Below are positions 8,070-19,890 of a stretch of DNA of 64,000 nt, one piece after another. Position 1 is the stretch's first letter. The number at the start of each line of letters is the position of its first letter. Source of the stretch: Magicicada septendecula (taxonomy: Eukaryota; Arthropoda; Insecta; Hemiptera; Cicadidae); NCBI GenBank assembly GCA_034769895.1, contig JAWRYS010000714.1, forward strand, positions 1 to 64,000, given 5' to 3'. A program made the translations under genes and the position numbers. Below the pieces are notes generated by a model. That model ran no database searches, was not told the origin of the DNA, and worked only from the letters and a program-made list of their open reading frames with translations.

Positions 8070-9086
8070 CTAACCATGGTCCATTAATTCAACTGCACCC
8101 GTTGTCCGGATGACTGCAGTGTTCATACCAATTTTTTCACTTTTTACATATCTCTTGTGCATGATACAAAGCCAGTACTGTAACTCGGCTGATGCAAAAT
8201 CTTCATTTAAGTCAGGGTATACAGTTATATTTAGCTCCTTCTGAATTATCAGGTATCGTATCTCCTCTATTCTAGCATAATCACTGGTATATCCTATCTT
8301 TCCATTCCCTTGGATATCTGGACTATTTATCAAATGTTTTACGGGCATCTTCCGTATTAATGATATAATTGGTTTGGTCATATATTCTTTAACCGTTGAT
8401 ATTTTCATATAATATTTAAATTTATTTAAATTTTTTGTGATTGTTCTATTATGGTTTATTTTCATAAATTTTCTTCTATATTCCATACCTTTACAGAACT
8501 CTCTTCGTTCATTAATTGGGATGTTAAACGCACTAATTAATCCACCTTTCCTCATCTCCATTTCTTCTTTGGTATTGACTATTTTCTTTCTCCATATTTT
8601 CCTTATCTTCTGGATATTCTCTTCTATGGTCAGATTTATTATAATACCTTCGGAAGTGCTGTCTAGTGTTTTAGACATATTCTTTAAACACTGCTCCATT
8701 TCTTTATTTGTCTCCCCCTCGCATTTATCCACTTCTGGGCTAAGCATGTTATCGTTTTCAAACTTCCCTTCGAAAGTTTCCATTATCTCATTATTGAACT
8801 GCTCCTTCTTGTCCTCAATCTGCTTTAAACCTGCTTCGTTCATTTTTTCAATTCTTTCATCCATTCGCCTTAAGTTTTCTTTGTTCATTTGTAGGATTCC
8901 TTCCTTCATTTGTTTTAAACCCTCATTATTCCTATCTAACGTTTCGTGAATTTGGTTTAATCTTTCGTTCATTTGTTTTGAGGTTTCCTTAATTTCCTCA
9001 TTTGTTTTATCTAATTTTTCCTCCAGTCTCCTTGAGTTTTCCTTATTTTCCTCATTTGTTTTCCTCCTGTTTTCTAAAATTCTCAT
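8070..9086 (-). CDS. Frame B, gag-like (unit 2)
   Basis: Intact 338-codon copy. It has a private Thr114Met change (plus-strand A8746) in the acidic linker after the coiled coil, and Asn at residue 286 like all copies but unit 1. Otherwise the translation matches unit 1. Confidence 0.6.
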   Translation of the reverse strand: MRILENRRKTNEENKENSRRLEEKLDKTNEEIKETSKQMNERLNQIHETLDRNNEGLKQMKEGILQMNKENLRRMDERIEKMNEAGLKQIEDKKEQFNNEIMETFEGKFENDNMLSPEVDKCEGETNKEMEQCLKNMSKTLDSTSEGIIINLTIEENIQKIRKIWRKKIVNTKEEMEMRKGGLISAFNIPINERREFCKGMEYRRKFMKINHNRTITKNLNKFKYYMKISTVKEYMTKPIISLIRKMPVKHLINSPDIQGNGKIGYTSDYARIEEIRYLIIQKELNITVYPDLNEDFASAELQYWLCIMHKRYVKSEKIGMNTAVIRTTGAVELMDHG

Positions 9087-9363
9087 TAGTGAGTCTGTTA
9101 TCTTCCTTAATACTACTCATTAACTCCATTAATTTTTCCCAATTTAGTCCTTCTCTGGCTCCTGCTTTATCTATTTGGTCCCCTTGGGCAACTTCTTCGA
9201 TTACTTCCCTTTCCTTGTCTGCCATTATTTCAGTTTCCGTTATTTCGTCTGTCTGTTGTCCCCTCTCACTATCTGTTATTATTTCTATTTCCTGTTCTTG
9301 TTCACCTTCTTCCTTCTCAGTATCTTCTGCCCTCCTCTTTGATCTAAATCTGGTATCATACAT
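9052..9363 (-). CDS. Frame A, gag-like N-terminal part (unit 2)
   Basis: Translation identical to unit 1. It keeps the basic patch at residues 5-11, the acidic region and the helix leading into the AAC AAA TGA end, with the same 35-nt overlap with frame B. Confidence 0.55.
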   Translation of the reverse strand: MYDTRFRSKRRAEDTEKEEGEQEQEIEIITDSERGQQTDEITETEIMADKEREVIEEVAQGDQIDKAGAREGLNWEKLMELMSSIKEDNRLTNENFRKQEENK

Positions 9364-9434
9364 TTTTATTCTCCCACAGTTGCCTGCTCTGGTTAAGTAA
9401 TATTATTATACTTATAATTACTTAACTTAAGCCC

Positions 9435-9452
9435 TACACAAGTTGAGCGCCA
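9435..9452 (-). other. Primer-binding-site-like sequence, unit 2
   Basis: The TGGCGC-starting 18-mer is unchanged, three bases from the LTR end. Confidence 0.6.
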
Positions 9453-9455
9453 ATT

Positions 9456-11730
9456 TGTAGGTAAACGGGTACGTACGGTTTAAACCCCACTGTTGGGTTT
9501 GTCAATTTGTTAATACAACTATGCCAATATGTTTTGAATTATTTTAATTATGTAAATCTCGGAGATATTTGGAGTTGTGGGATGTATTGATATAGTTAAT
9601 TAATATTAACTTAGCTCTCTAAAACCTATCAGTGTTTGTGTGCCTGCAACTTAAATAATTAATGAGTTATTTTATATTTCCGTTCAACCCTATTATACCT
9701 TGAAGAGAATTCTGTCTAGTTTTGTATGTTTACGCTCTCTCTTTGGTGTCAGATAATTCCGCTATAAGCGCTGTAGTATCGGCTCAACGAAACTTATAGG
9801 TTATTTCAATGTTTATGTTAACCAGTTATTCTATACTTATTCAGTTACTTTTTTATTCCCAGCTCATTAAACCATACTCCAAATAACAAGATTTTGACAA
9901 TATATAAATGTTCTTTATTTGTTTACTTCTCTAACATTGAATAATATATGTTCTAATTAACATATGCTTGGGCTATAGATTGTATGAATCGATTGTTGAT
10001 TATTCTGATCCTTTATTTAAGTTTAGTTGTATAGTGTGTTTTATTTTGTAATTAATTTAATTCAGGGTGTGAAGGTTCTTGTAACTGTGGGGAAGATTAA
10101 AAATACATAGATAAGAATGCAAGATTTACAAATTTGAAGTGTTGTGTAGTTAGTATGATTAATATAATAATAATTTACCAGACTAGAACGAAGCAAATCG
10201 TGTAGGCGGTTGATTGATAAATTTACTGTTCTGGACAATTATGCCGTACGATTTTCTTTCTTCTGTTTAATAAAAAGGAATTCTTCTCCTGTCCACTTCG
10301 GAATTACAGCTTTCTGGATTGGTTTACAGCCCGATGGATGCTTCTTCTGCAACGACAGGATCCAAATACGTTCTTCTCTCGGTTGAAGCAATTAGTGTTG
10401 TTCCGTGTTTTTTGAAAGGTTATAAATTCTGGTGTAGTGTATATTATTATTTGTGATACTTTTGACTCTTTCTATTTGTTTTAATGTATCGCCAATTCCT
10501 TTCGGATATGGGACAGTTCAAGTCCTTCCTTGTATAATCCAGTTATTTATTCTCTATTCTGATTTCATTCTGTAGTATTATTTGGTTAAACTGTACTGAT
10601 GATTCATAAATATTGTTATTAGGATTTTGTGTTTTATAATAGTGTCTGATAATTTATAATATTCCGATTAAATAGATAATACTTGGGTTTTTAATCTCAT
10701 CACGTTCAATTCATCAAAGCAATTATTGTCAAAATCAACAACTTCTTCTCTTTTTGTCGTCCCTAGCAACACATGACTTCTTCCTTCTACATGTTTTGAA
10801 TATAATGTTTATTTCATATATTTTTTGTCTATTCCTTATCAATTTGCTATCCTATCGGAATGTAACTTTACCAATAGTTGGTTTATTATTTTCTACACAT
10901 ATTCTGCTGGTTTTTTGATATAAGCCGGTTTTTTTTCCTTTTTTATATTTAATCCACTTTCGATATTATATGTTACTAATCGATATAATGGCATTATGGT
11001 ATTATCATAATTTGTATAAATTTTATAATATATCATTAATTTAATGTTTTTTCTAGCTCTTCAAATCATATTCATTAATTATTATTAATTGATGTCCCTA
11101 ACCTTTATGTTATGAGTGGTTATATAGCGGTTTTGGTTGTTAGGCCTTTTATTGTAAACGGATCTACCTGTGTTTATAACTGGTAAACATCTATAGCCCC
11201 TTTTACATAAATTCATACGTACAATCAAATCTTAACTATTAACATTTACATAGACAATTATTTTTCTATATCTAATAACAATTTTATCTTGACCTATGGA
11301 TCACATACAAGAAAATTCAAATCTATGAACATTGATTAGCTGCCTCATACTTCATTCTACAACAGTTATTGAATAATACAACTTGTTTCATTAACTCAAC
11401 ACATATTTGGTATAACATAACATAAACTTTATCATAATACTTGTTGTCATAAAATAATATCTCTTAACTCAAAATTCTTATTTGCTATTAGTAAATTATT
11501 GTTTCATTTTTTGTCTGCCTTTCACTAAACATATATCATCAACTATTGTCTAACTTACAGGTTCGGTTATTCTTGTTAATATTACCTTGCATTCTTATTT
11601 AACTTTATCTATGATTATAAATGTAATTATTAGATCTTTGTTCTATCATGGGGTTAGATATTGACTTGTTTATTATTCGGTGAATCTTGTTTTTATGTAA
11701 CATGAATGCTAGCATTTCTGTTGCGTTACA
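9456..11730 (-). repeat. Putative LTR 3, 2275 bp
   Basis: Carries the left-block alleles (C, G, T and G at the sites equivalent to 4463, 4607, 466 and 794), like LTR 2. No copy-specific change was noticed. No long coding frame. Confidence 0.65.
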
Positions 11731-11734
11731 TATG

Positions 11735-11745
11735 CTCCCCCTCCT
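11735..11745 (-). other. Polypurine-tract-like sequence, unit 3
   Basis: Unchanged AGGAGGGGGAG on the minus strand next to LTR 3. Confidence 0.55.
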
Positions 11746-12264
11746 AAAAAAGTTTAGTTTACCTGAATGAAGTTTAGGTCAAATAAACTTGTCTTTTTCA
11801 CATGCCTTTTCTTCATTTCATTGTTAATGGTTGACGATGGGATTTTCAATGTAACTTCATTAGACTAGTATTAATACTTTTTTTTATTTAATAACATTTC
11901 ATCATTCTTATTCACATTCTTGATCATTTTTAATTTCTGTAAACATTATTTGTTGATAGTTGGCTACAATATTCAATGATACATTAGTTTTACATCTCTT
12001 CTACTTATAATTACTATAATCACTGTATTTCTCAATTATTCTTCTGTCAACTCATTTCTTTCTGTTTTCTTCTTCCTACTCTTTTAGAAACTGAGGTTAT
12101 TCTTGCAACTATTCTAATATTCCTTAAATATTTAATTTCCCTAACAATCCCTAATACATGCGTTGGTACAGTTCAGAGAGGCACTGTTTGGCTTCATACT
12201 CTGCTGCCCACACCACATCTTAATATAGTACTGCTGGAATTCATCTACAGTCAGCTATAAAATA

Positions 12265-12285
12265 TAATAATCTCCTAATAATCTC
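12265..12285. repeat. 11-bp insertion marker (unit 3)
   Basis: Same duplicated TAATAATCTC with intervening C as in unit 2, at the homologous position. Confidence 0.95.
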
Positions 12286-13287
12286 TTTAATTATTTAATA
12301 ATAAATATTTGGGAAAGAATTTTTTTTTCTCTTTGTTGCTTTTATATTTCTTCATTACTATCCTTCATATTTTGTGATTCCATTTTAGTTCCTTAAACAT
12401 TCCTTGATATTGAATTTGACAGTTATCATTTGTAATCATTTTTGTTTTCATTTTTGTTGTGATTGTAATGCTAAATATCTTCTTCATTTGTTTTTTCTCT
12501 GATCTCAATATTTTCTAAATAGTTGTTGTGTGATGATCATTATATCTGTATTTCTGACTAATTATATTCCTTAGCCCAACTACTCTTCTTTTTATCGTAT
12601 TTCATTATTCTGGCTGTTTATTTTTCAATGAATTATGTTCATAAATACTCTTTCTTTCTTGTCTTCTTTAACATTACATTGGTTACATTCAATCGTTTAC
12701 TGAAGTTGTTTCCATCATTTGGCAATGTAGTATGTATTTTAGGTCATATGATTTTTCTCTTTCTTTATTTTGCATAGGTAGATTTGAGGTAAAAACTTTT
12801 ATCTTGGGGTTTCATTATTTATCATTCACATTATTTTTTTGTAGACGTTTAGTAATAATTCTCGTTTTCTTCTGTAATCTTGGGGTTTGTTATTCATTAT
12901 TCACACTATTTCTTTATAAACATTTAATAATAATTCTCGCTTTCTTCTGTAATCTTGTTCATAATTATATTTTAATTCGGACTTACTTCATTTTGGGTGA
13001 CCCATTTTTTTTTTCTATTTATTTTATTGTTCAAGAAATTCTCTTTTATTTACAAGTGTTTTTTCTTCAACATCGATAATAAGTGGTTCTTATTGTATTT
13101 TAGAATTTAGTGGTAGTACTCAACTCAAATTCTTTTTAAATTCCAAATATTTTCTCTTCAAGACTGGTAATAAGTTGTTCTTATTATTTTTTAGAATTTA
13201 TTCATTATATTCCCGTTTTCTTTCCAACTGGTTGCCTGGTCAGTTTCCATAACATCAGTCCCATTTTTCTGGTTGACTGCTTCTTTT

Positions 13288-14304
13288 CTAACCATGGTCC
13301 ATTAATTCAACTGCACCCGTTGTCCGGATGACTGCAGTGTTCATACCAATTTTTTCACTTTTTACATATCTCTTGTGCATGATACAAAGCCAGTACTGTA
13401 ACTCGGCTGATGCAAAATCTTCATTTAAGTCAGGGTATACAGTTATATTTAGCTCCTTCTGAATTATCAGGTATCGTATCTCCTCTATTCTAGCATAATC
13501 ACTGGTATATCCTATCTTTCCATTCCCTTGGATATCTGGACTATTTATCAAATGTTTTACGGGCATCTTCCGTATTAATGATATAATTGGTTTGGTCATA
13601 TATTCTTTAACCGTTGATATTTTCATATAATATTTAAATTTATTTAAATTTTTTGTGATTGTTCTATTATGGTTTATTTTCATAAATTTTCTTCTATATT
13701 CCATACCTTTACAGAACTCTCTTCGTTCATTAATTGGGATGTTAAACGCACTAATTAATCCACCTTTCCTCATCTCCATTTCTTCTTTGGTATTGACTAT
13801 TTTCTTTCTCCATATTTTCCTTATCTTCTGGATATTCTCTTCTATGGTCAGATTTATTATAATACCTTCGGAAGTGCTGTCTAGTGTTTTAGACATATTC
13901 TTTAAACACTGCTCCATTTCTTTATTTGTCTCCCCCTCGCATTTATCCACTTCTGGGCTAAGCGTGTTATCGTTTTCAAACTTCCCTTCGAAAGTTTCCA
14001 TTATCTCATTATTGAACTGCTCCTTCTTGTCCTCAATCTGCTTTAAACCTGCTTCGTTCATTTTTTCAATTCTTTCATCCATTCGCCTTAAGTTTTCTTT
14101 GTTCATTTGTAGGATTCCTTCCTTCATTTGTTTTAAACCCTCATTATTCCTATCTAACGTTTCGTGAATTTGGTTTAATCTTTCGTTCATTTGTTTTGAG
14201 GTTTCCTTAATTTCCTCATTTGTTTTATCTAATTTTTCCTCCAGTCTCCTTGAGTTTTCCTTATTTTCCTCATTTGTTTTCCTCCTGTTTTCTAAAATTC
14301 TCAT
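13288..14304 (-). CDS. Frame B, gag-like (unit 3)
   Basis: Intact 338 codons. This is the consensus translation (Thr114, Asn286), identical to units 5, 6, 7, 8, 10, 11 and 12, so it is the best estimate of the amplified version. Confidence 0.6.
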   Translation of the reverse strand: MRILENRRKTNEENKENSRRLEEKLDKTNEEIKETSKQMNERLNQIHETLDRNNEGLKQMKEGILQMNKENLRRMDERIEKMNEAGLKQIEDKKEQFNNEIMETFEGKFENDNTLSPEVDKCEGETNKEMEQCLKNMSKTLDSTSEGIIINLTIEENIQKIRKIWRKKIVNTKEEMEMRKGGLISAFNIPINERREFCKGMEYRRKFMKINHNRTITKNLNKFKYYMKISTVKEYMTKPIISLIRKMPVKHLINSPDIQGNGKIGYTSDYARIEEIRYLIIQKELNITVYPDLNEDFASAELQYWLCIMHKRYVKSEKIGMNTAVIRTTGAVELMDHG

Positions 14305-14581
14305 TAGTGAGTCTGTTATCTTCCTTAATACTACTCATTAACTCCATTAATTTTTCCCAATTTAGTCCTTCTCTGGCTCCTGCTTTATCTATTTGGTCCC
14401 CTTGGGCAACTTCTTCGATTACTTCCCTTTCCTTGTCTGCCATTATTTCAGTTTCCGTTATTTCGTCTGTCTGTTGTCCCCTCTCACTATCTGTTATTAT
14501 TTCTATTTCCTGTTCTTGTTCACCTTCTTCCTTCTCAGTATCTTCTGCCCTCCTCTTTGATCTAAATCTGGTATCATACAT
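14270..14581 (-). CDS. Frame A, gag-like N-terminal part (unit 3)
   Basis: Translation identical to unit 1; the overlap with frame B is unchanged. Confidence 0.55.
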   Translation of the reverse strand: MYDTRFRSKRRAEDTEKEEGEQEQEIEIITDSERGQQTDEITETEIMADKEREVIEEVAQGDQIDKAGAREGLNWEKLMELMSSIKEDNRLTNENFRKQEENK

Positions 14582-14652
14582 TTTTATTCTCCCACAGTTG
14601 CCTGCTCTGGTTAAGTAATATTATTATACTTATAATTACTTAACTTAAGCCC

Positions 14653-14670
14653 TACACAAGTTGAGCGCCA
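14653..14670 (-). other. Primer-binding-site-like sequence, unit 3
   Basis: 18-mer unchanged, three bases from the LTR end. Confidence 0.6.
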
Positions 14671-14673
14671 ATT

Positions 14674-16948
14674 TGTAGGTAAACGGGTACGTACGGTTTA
14701 AACCCCACTGTTGGGTTTGTCAATTTGTTAATACAACTATGCCAATATGTTTTGAATTATTTTAATTATGTAAATCTCGGAGATATTTGGAGTTGTGGGA
14801 TGTATTGATATAGTTAATTAATATTAACTTAGCTCTCTAAAACCTATCAGTGTTTGTGTGCCTGCAACTTAAATAATTAATGAGTTATTTTATATTTCCG
14901 TTCAACCCTATTATACCTTGAAGAGAATTCTGTCTAGTTTTGTATGTTTACGCTCTCTCTTTGGTGTCAGATAATTCCGCTATAAGCGCTGTAGTATCGG
15001 CTCAACGAAACTTATAGGTTATTTCAATGTTTATGTTAACCAGTTATTCTATACTTATTCAGTTACTTTTTTATTCCCAGCTCATTAAACCATACTCCAA
15101 ATAACAAGATTTTGACAATATATAAATGTTCTTTATTTGTTTACTTCTCTAACATTGAATAATATATGTTCTAATTAACATATGCTTGGGCTATAGATTG
15201 TATGAATCGATTGTTGATTATTCTGATCCTTTATTTAAGTTTAGTTGTATAGTGTGTTTTATTTTGTAATTAATTTAATTCAGGGTGTGAAGGTTCTTGT
15301 AACTGTGGGGAAGATTAAAAATACATAGATAAGAATGCAAGATTTACAAATTTGAAGTGTTGTGTAGTTAGTATGATTAATATAATAATAATTTACCAGA
15401 CTAGAACGAAGCAAATCGTGTAGGCGGTTGATTGATAAATTTACTGTTCTGGACAATTATGCCGTACGATTTTCTTTCTTCTGTTTAATAAAAAGGAATT
15501 CTTCTCCTGTCCACTTCGGAATTACAGCTTTCTGGATTGGTTTACAGCCCGATGGATGCTTCTTCTGCAACGACAGGATCCAAATACGTTCTTCTCTCGG
15601 TTGAAGCAATTAGTGTTGTTCCGTGTTTTTTGAAAGGTTATAAATTCTGGTGTAGTGTATATTATTATTTGTGATACTTTTGACTCTTTCTATTTGTTTT
15701 AATGTATCGCCAATTCCTTTCGGATATGGGACAGTTCAAGTCCTTCCTTGTATAATCCAGTTATTTATTCTCTATTCTGATTTCATTCTGTAGTATTATT
15801 TGGTTAAACTGTATTGATGATTCATAAATATTGTTATTAGGATTTTGTGTTTTATAATAGTGTCTGATAATTTATAATATTCCGATTAAATAGATAATAC
15901 TTGGGTTTTTAATCTCATCACGTTCAATTCATCAAAGCAATTATTGTCAAAATCAACAACTTCTTCTCTTTTTGTCGTCCCTAGCAACACATGACTTCTT
16001 CCTTCTACATGTTTTGAATATAATGTTTATTTCATATATTTTTTGTCTATTCCTTATCAATTTGCTATCCTATCGGAATGTAACTTTACCAATAGTTGGT
16101 TTATTATTTTCTACACATATTCTGCTGGTTTTTTGATATAAGCCGGTTTTTTTTCCTTTTTTATATTTAATCCACTTTCGATATTATATGTTACTAATCG
16201 ATATAATGGCATTATGGTATTATCATAATTTGTATAAATTTTATAATATATCATTAATTTAATGTTTTTTCTAGCTCTTCAAATCATATTCATTAATTAT
16301 TATTAATTGATGTCCCTAACCTTTATGTTATGAGTGGTTATATAGCGGTTTTGGTTGTTAGGCCTTTTATTGTAAACGGATCTACCTGTGTTTATAACTG
16401 GTAAACATCTATAGCCCCTTTTACATAAATTCATACATACAATCAAATCTTAACTATTAACATTTACATAGACAATTATTTTTCTATATCTAATAACAAT
16501 TTTATCTTGACCTATGGATCACATACAAGAAAATTCAAATCTATGAACATTGATTAGCTGCCTCATACTTCATTCTACAACAGTTATTGAATAATACAAC
16601 TTGTTTCATTAACTCAACACATATTTGGTATAACATAACATAAACTTTATCATAATACTTGTTGTCATAAAATAATATCTCTTAACTCAAAATTCTTATT
16701 TGCTATTAGTAAATTATTGTTTCATTTTTTGTCTGCCTTTCACTAAACATATATCATCAACTATTGTCTAACTTACAGGTTCGGTTATTCTTGTTAATAT
16801 TACCTTGCATTCTTATTTAACTTTATCTATGATTATAAATGTAATTATTAGATCTTTGTTCTATCATGGGGTTAGATATTGACTTGTTTATTATTCGGTG
16901 AATCTTGTTTTTATGTAACATGAATGCTAGCATTTCTGTTGCGTTACA
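14674..16948 (-). repeat. Putative LTR 4, 2275 bp, transitional haplotype
   Basis: Mixes alleles: left-block C, G and T at the sites equivalent to 4463, 4607 and 466, but right-block A at the 794 site (16437). It has a private T at 15814 where other copies have C. It therefore marks one end of the switch between the left and right haplotypes. Confidence 0.65.
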
Positions 16949-16952
16949 TATG

Positions 16953-16963
16953 CTCCCCCTCCT
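16953..16963 (-). other. Polypurine-tract-like sequence, unit 4
   Basis: Unchanged AGGAGGGGGAG next to LTR 4. Confidence 0.55.
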
Positions 16964-17481
16964 AAAAAAGTTTAGTTTACCTGAATGAAGTTTAGGTCAA
17001 ATAAACTTGTCTTTTCACATGCCTTTTCTTCATTTCATTGTTAATGGTTGACGATGGGATTTTCAATGTAACTTCATTAGACTAGTATTAATACTTTTTT
17101 TTATTTAATAACATTTCATCATTCTTATTCACATTCTTGATCATTTTTAATTTCTGTAAACATTATTTGTTGATAGTTGGCTACAATATTCAATGATACA
17201 TTAGTTTTACATCTCTTCTACTTATAATTACTATAATCACTGTATTTCTCAATTATTCTTCTGTCAACTCATTTCTTTCTGTTTTCTTCTTCCTACTCTT
17301 TTAGAAACTGAGGTTATTCTTGCAACTATTCTAATATTCCTTAAATATTTAATTTCCCTAACAATCCCTAATACATGCGTTGGTACAGTTCAGAGAGGCA
17401 CTGTTTGGCTTCATACTCTGCTGCCCACACCACATCTTAATATAGTACTGCTGGAATTCATCTACAGTCAGCTATAAAATA

Positions 17482-17502
17482 TAATAATCTCCTAATAATC
17501 TC
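17482..17502. repeat. 11-bp insertion marker (unit 4)
   Basis: Last unit to carry the duplicated TAATAATCTC; it is absent from unit 5 onward. Confidence 0.95.
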
Positions 17503-18504
17503 TTTAATTATTTAATAATAAATATTTGGGAAAGAATTTTTTTTTCTCTTTGTTGCTTTTATATTTCTTCATTACTATCCTTCATATTTTGTGATTCCAT
17601 TTTAGTTCCTTAAACATTCCTTGATATTGAATTTGACAGTTATCATTTGTAATCATTTTTGTTTTCATTTTTGTTGTGATTGTAATGCTAAATATCTTCT
17701 TCATTTGTTTTTTCTCTGATCTCAATATTTTCTAAATAGTTGTTGTGTGATGATCATTATATCTGTATTTCTGACTAATTATATTCCTTAGCCCAACTAC
17801 TCTTCTTTTTATCGTATTTCATTATTCTGGCTGTTTATTTTTCAATGAATTATGTTCATAAATACTCTTTCTTTCTTGTCTTCTTTAACATTACATTGGT
17901 TACATTCAATCGTTTACTGAAGTTGTTTCCATCATTTGGCAATGTAGTATGTATTTTAGGTCATATGATTTTTCTCTTTCTTTATTTTGCATAGGTAGAT
18001 TTGAGGTAAAAACTTTTATCTTGGGGTTTCATTATTTATCATTCACATTATTTTTTTGTAGACGTTTAGTAATAATTCTCGTTTTCTTCTGTAATCTTGG
18101 GGTTTGTTATTCATTATTCACACTATTTCTTTATAAACATTTAATAATAATTCTCGCTTTCTTCTGTAATCTTGTTCATAATTATATTTTAATTCGGACT
18201 TACTTCATTTTGGGTGACCCATTTTTTTTTTCTATTTATTTTATTGTTCAAGAAATTCTCTTTTATTTACAAGTGTTTTTTCTTCAACATCGATAATAAG
18301 TGGTTCTTATTGTATTTTAGAATTTAGTGGTAGTACTCAACTCAAATTCTTTTTAAATTCCAAATATTTTCTCTTCAAGACTGGTAATAAGTTGTTCTTA
18401 TTATTTTTTAGAATTTATTCATTATATTCCCGTTTTCTTTCCAACTGGTTGCCTGGTCAGTTTCCATAACATCAGTCCCATTTTTCTGGTTGACTGCTTC
18501 TTTT

Positions 18505-19521
18505 CTAACCATGGTCCATTAATTCAACTGCACCCGTTGTCCGGATGACTGCAGTGTTCATACCAATTTTTTCACTTTTTACATATCTCTTGTGCATGAT
18601 ACAAAGCCAGTACTGTAACTCGGCTGATGCAAAATCTTCATTTAAGTCAGGGTATACAGTTATATTTAGCTCCTTCTGAATTATCAGGTATCGTATCTCC
18701 TCTATTCTAGCATAATCACTGGTATATCCTATCTTTCCATTCCCTTGGATATCTGGACTATTTATCAAATGTTTTACGGGCATCTTCCGTATTAATGATA
18801 TAATTGGTTTGGTCATATATTCTTTAACCGTTGATATTTTCATATAATATTTAAATTTATTTAAATTTTTTGTGATTGTTCTATTATGGTTTATTTTCAT
18901 AAATTTTCTTCTATATTCCATACCTTTACAGAACTCTCTTCGTTCATTAATTGGGATGTTAAACGCACTAATTAATCCACCTTTCCTCATCTCCATTTCT
19001 TCTTTGGTATTGACTATTTTCTTTCTCCATATTTTCCTTATCTTCTGGATATTCTCTTCTATGGTCAGATTTATTATAATACCTTCGGAAGTGCTGTCTA
19101 GTGTTTTAGACATATTCTTTAAACACTGCTCCATTTCTTTATTTGTCTCCCCCTCGCATTTATCCACTTCTGGGCTAAGCGTGTTATCGTTTTCAAACTT
19201 CCCTTCGAAAGTTTCCATTATCTCATTATTGAACTGCTCCTTCTTGTCCTCAATCTGCTTTAAACCTGCTTCGTTCATTTTTTCAATTCTTTCATCCATT
19301 CGCCTTCAGTTTTCTTTGTTCATTTGTAGGATTCCTTCCTTCATTTGTTTTAAACCCTCATTATTCCTATCTAACGTTTCGTGAATTTGGTTTAATCTTT
19401 CGTTCATTTGTTTTGAGGTTTCCTTAATTTCCTCATTTGTTTTATCTAATTTTTCCTCCAGTCTCCTTGAGTTTTCCTTATTTTCCTCATTTGTTTTCCT
19501 CCTGTTTTCTAAAATTCTCAT
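18505..19521 (-). pseudogene. Frame B with nonsense mutation (unit 4)
   Basis: A single change (plus-strand C at 19307, A elsewhere) turns the Leu72 codon TTA into TGA at 19308-19306. The frame splits into 71 codons (from 19521) and a 264-codon remainder starting at Met75 (19299). The break lies inside the coiled coil. The rest of the sequence matches the consensus, so the mutation is young. Internal reinitiation at Met75 is possible but has no support. Confidence 0.8.
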
Positions 19522-19798
19522 TAGTGAGTCTGTTATCTTCCTTAATACTACTCATTAACTCCATTAATTTTTCCCAATTTAGTCCTTCTCTGGCTCCTGC
19601 TTTATCTATTTGGTCCCCTTGGGCAACTTCTTCGATTACTTCCCTTTCCTTGTCTGCCATTATTTCAGTTTCCGTTATTTCGTCTGTCTGTTGTCCCCTC
19701 TCACTATCTGTTATTATTTCTATTTCCTGTTCTTGTTCACCTTCTTCCTTCTCAGTATCTTCTGCCCTCCTCTTTGATCTAAATCTGGTATCATACAT
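19487..19798 (-). CDS. Frame A, gag-like N-terminal part (unit 4)
   Basis: Translation identical to unit 1. Its downstream partner B is truncated in this unit, so any A-B product would end after about 71 B residues. Confidence 0.55.
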   Translation of the reverse strand: MYDTRFRSKRRAEDTEKEEGEQEQEIEIITDSERGQQTDEITETEIMADKEREVIEEVAQGDQIDKAGAREGLNWEKLMELMSSIKEDNRLTNENFRKQEENK

Positions 19799-19869
19799 TT
19801 TTATTCTCCCACAGTTGCCTGCTCTGGTTAAGTAATATTATTATACTTATAATTACTTAACTTAAGCCC

Positions 19870-19887
19870 TACACAAGTTGAGCGCCA
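19870..19887 (-). other. Primer-binding-site-like sequence, unit 4
   Basis: 18-mer unchanged, three bases from the LTR end. Confidence 0.6.
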
Positions 19888-19890
19888 ATT

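Larger units (their letters stand above)
6513..9455 (-). mobile_element. Internal region, unit 2
   Basis: Same layout as unit 1, with the 1.5-kb gap between frame B and the purine tract (8069-6528) lacking any element-strand frame. It is 11 bp longer because of a short duplication at 7047-7067, which is shared with units 3 and 4 only. Confidence 0.75.
11731..14673 (-). mobile_element. Internal region, unit 3
   Basis: Has the 11-bp insertion (12265-12285). The tail from 13287 to 11746 has no element-strand frame. Frame B carries the majority residues at both positions that vary in units 1 and 2. Confidence 0.75.
16949..19890 (-). mobile_element. Internal region, unit 4 (frame B interrupted)
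   Basis: Has the 11-bp insertion (17482-17502) and a private 1-bp loss in a T run at about 17012-17015, both in the tail without frames (18504-16964). Frame B is broken by a stop codon. Confidence 0.75.
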
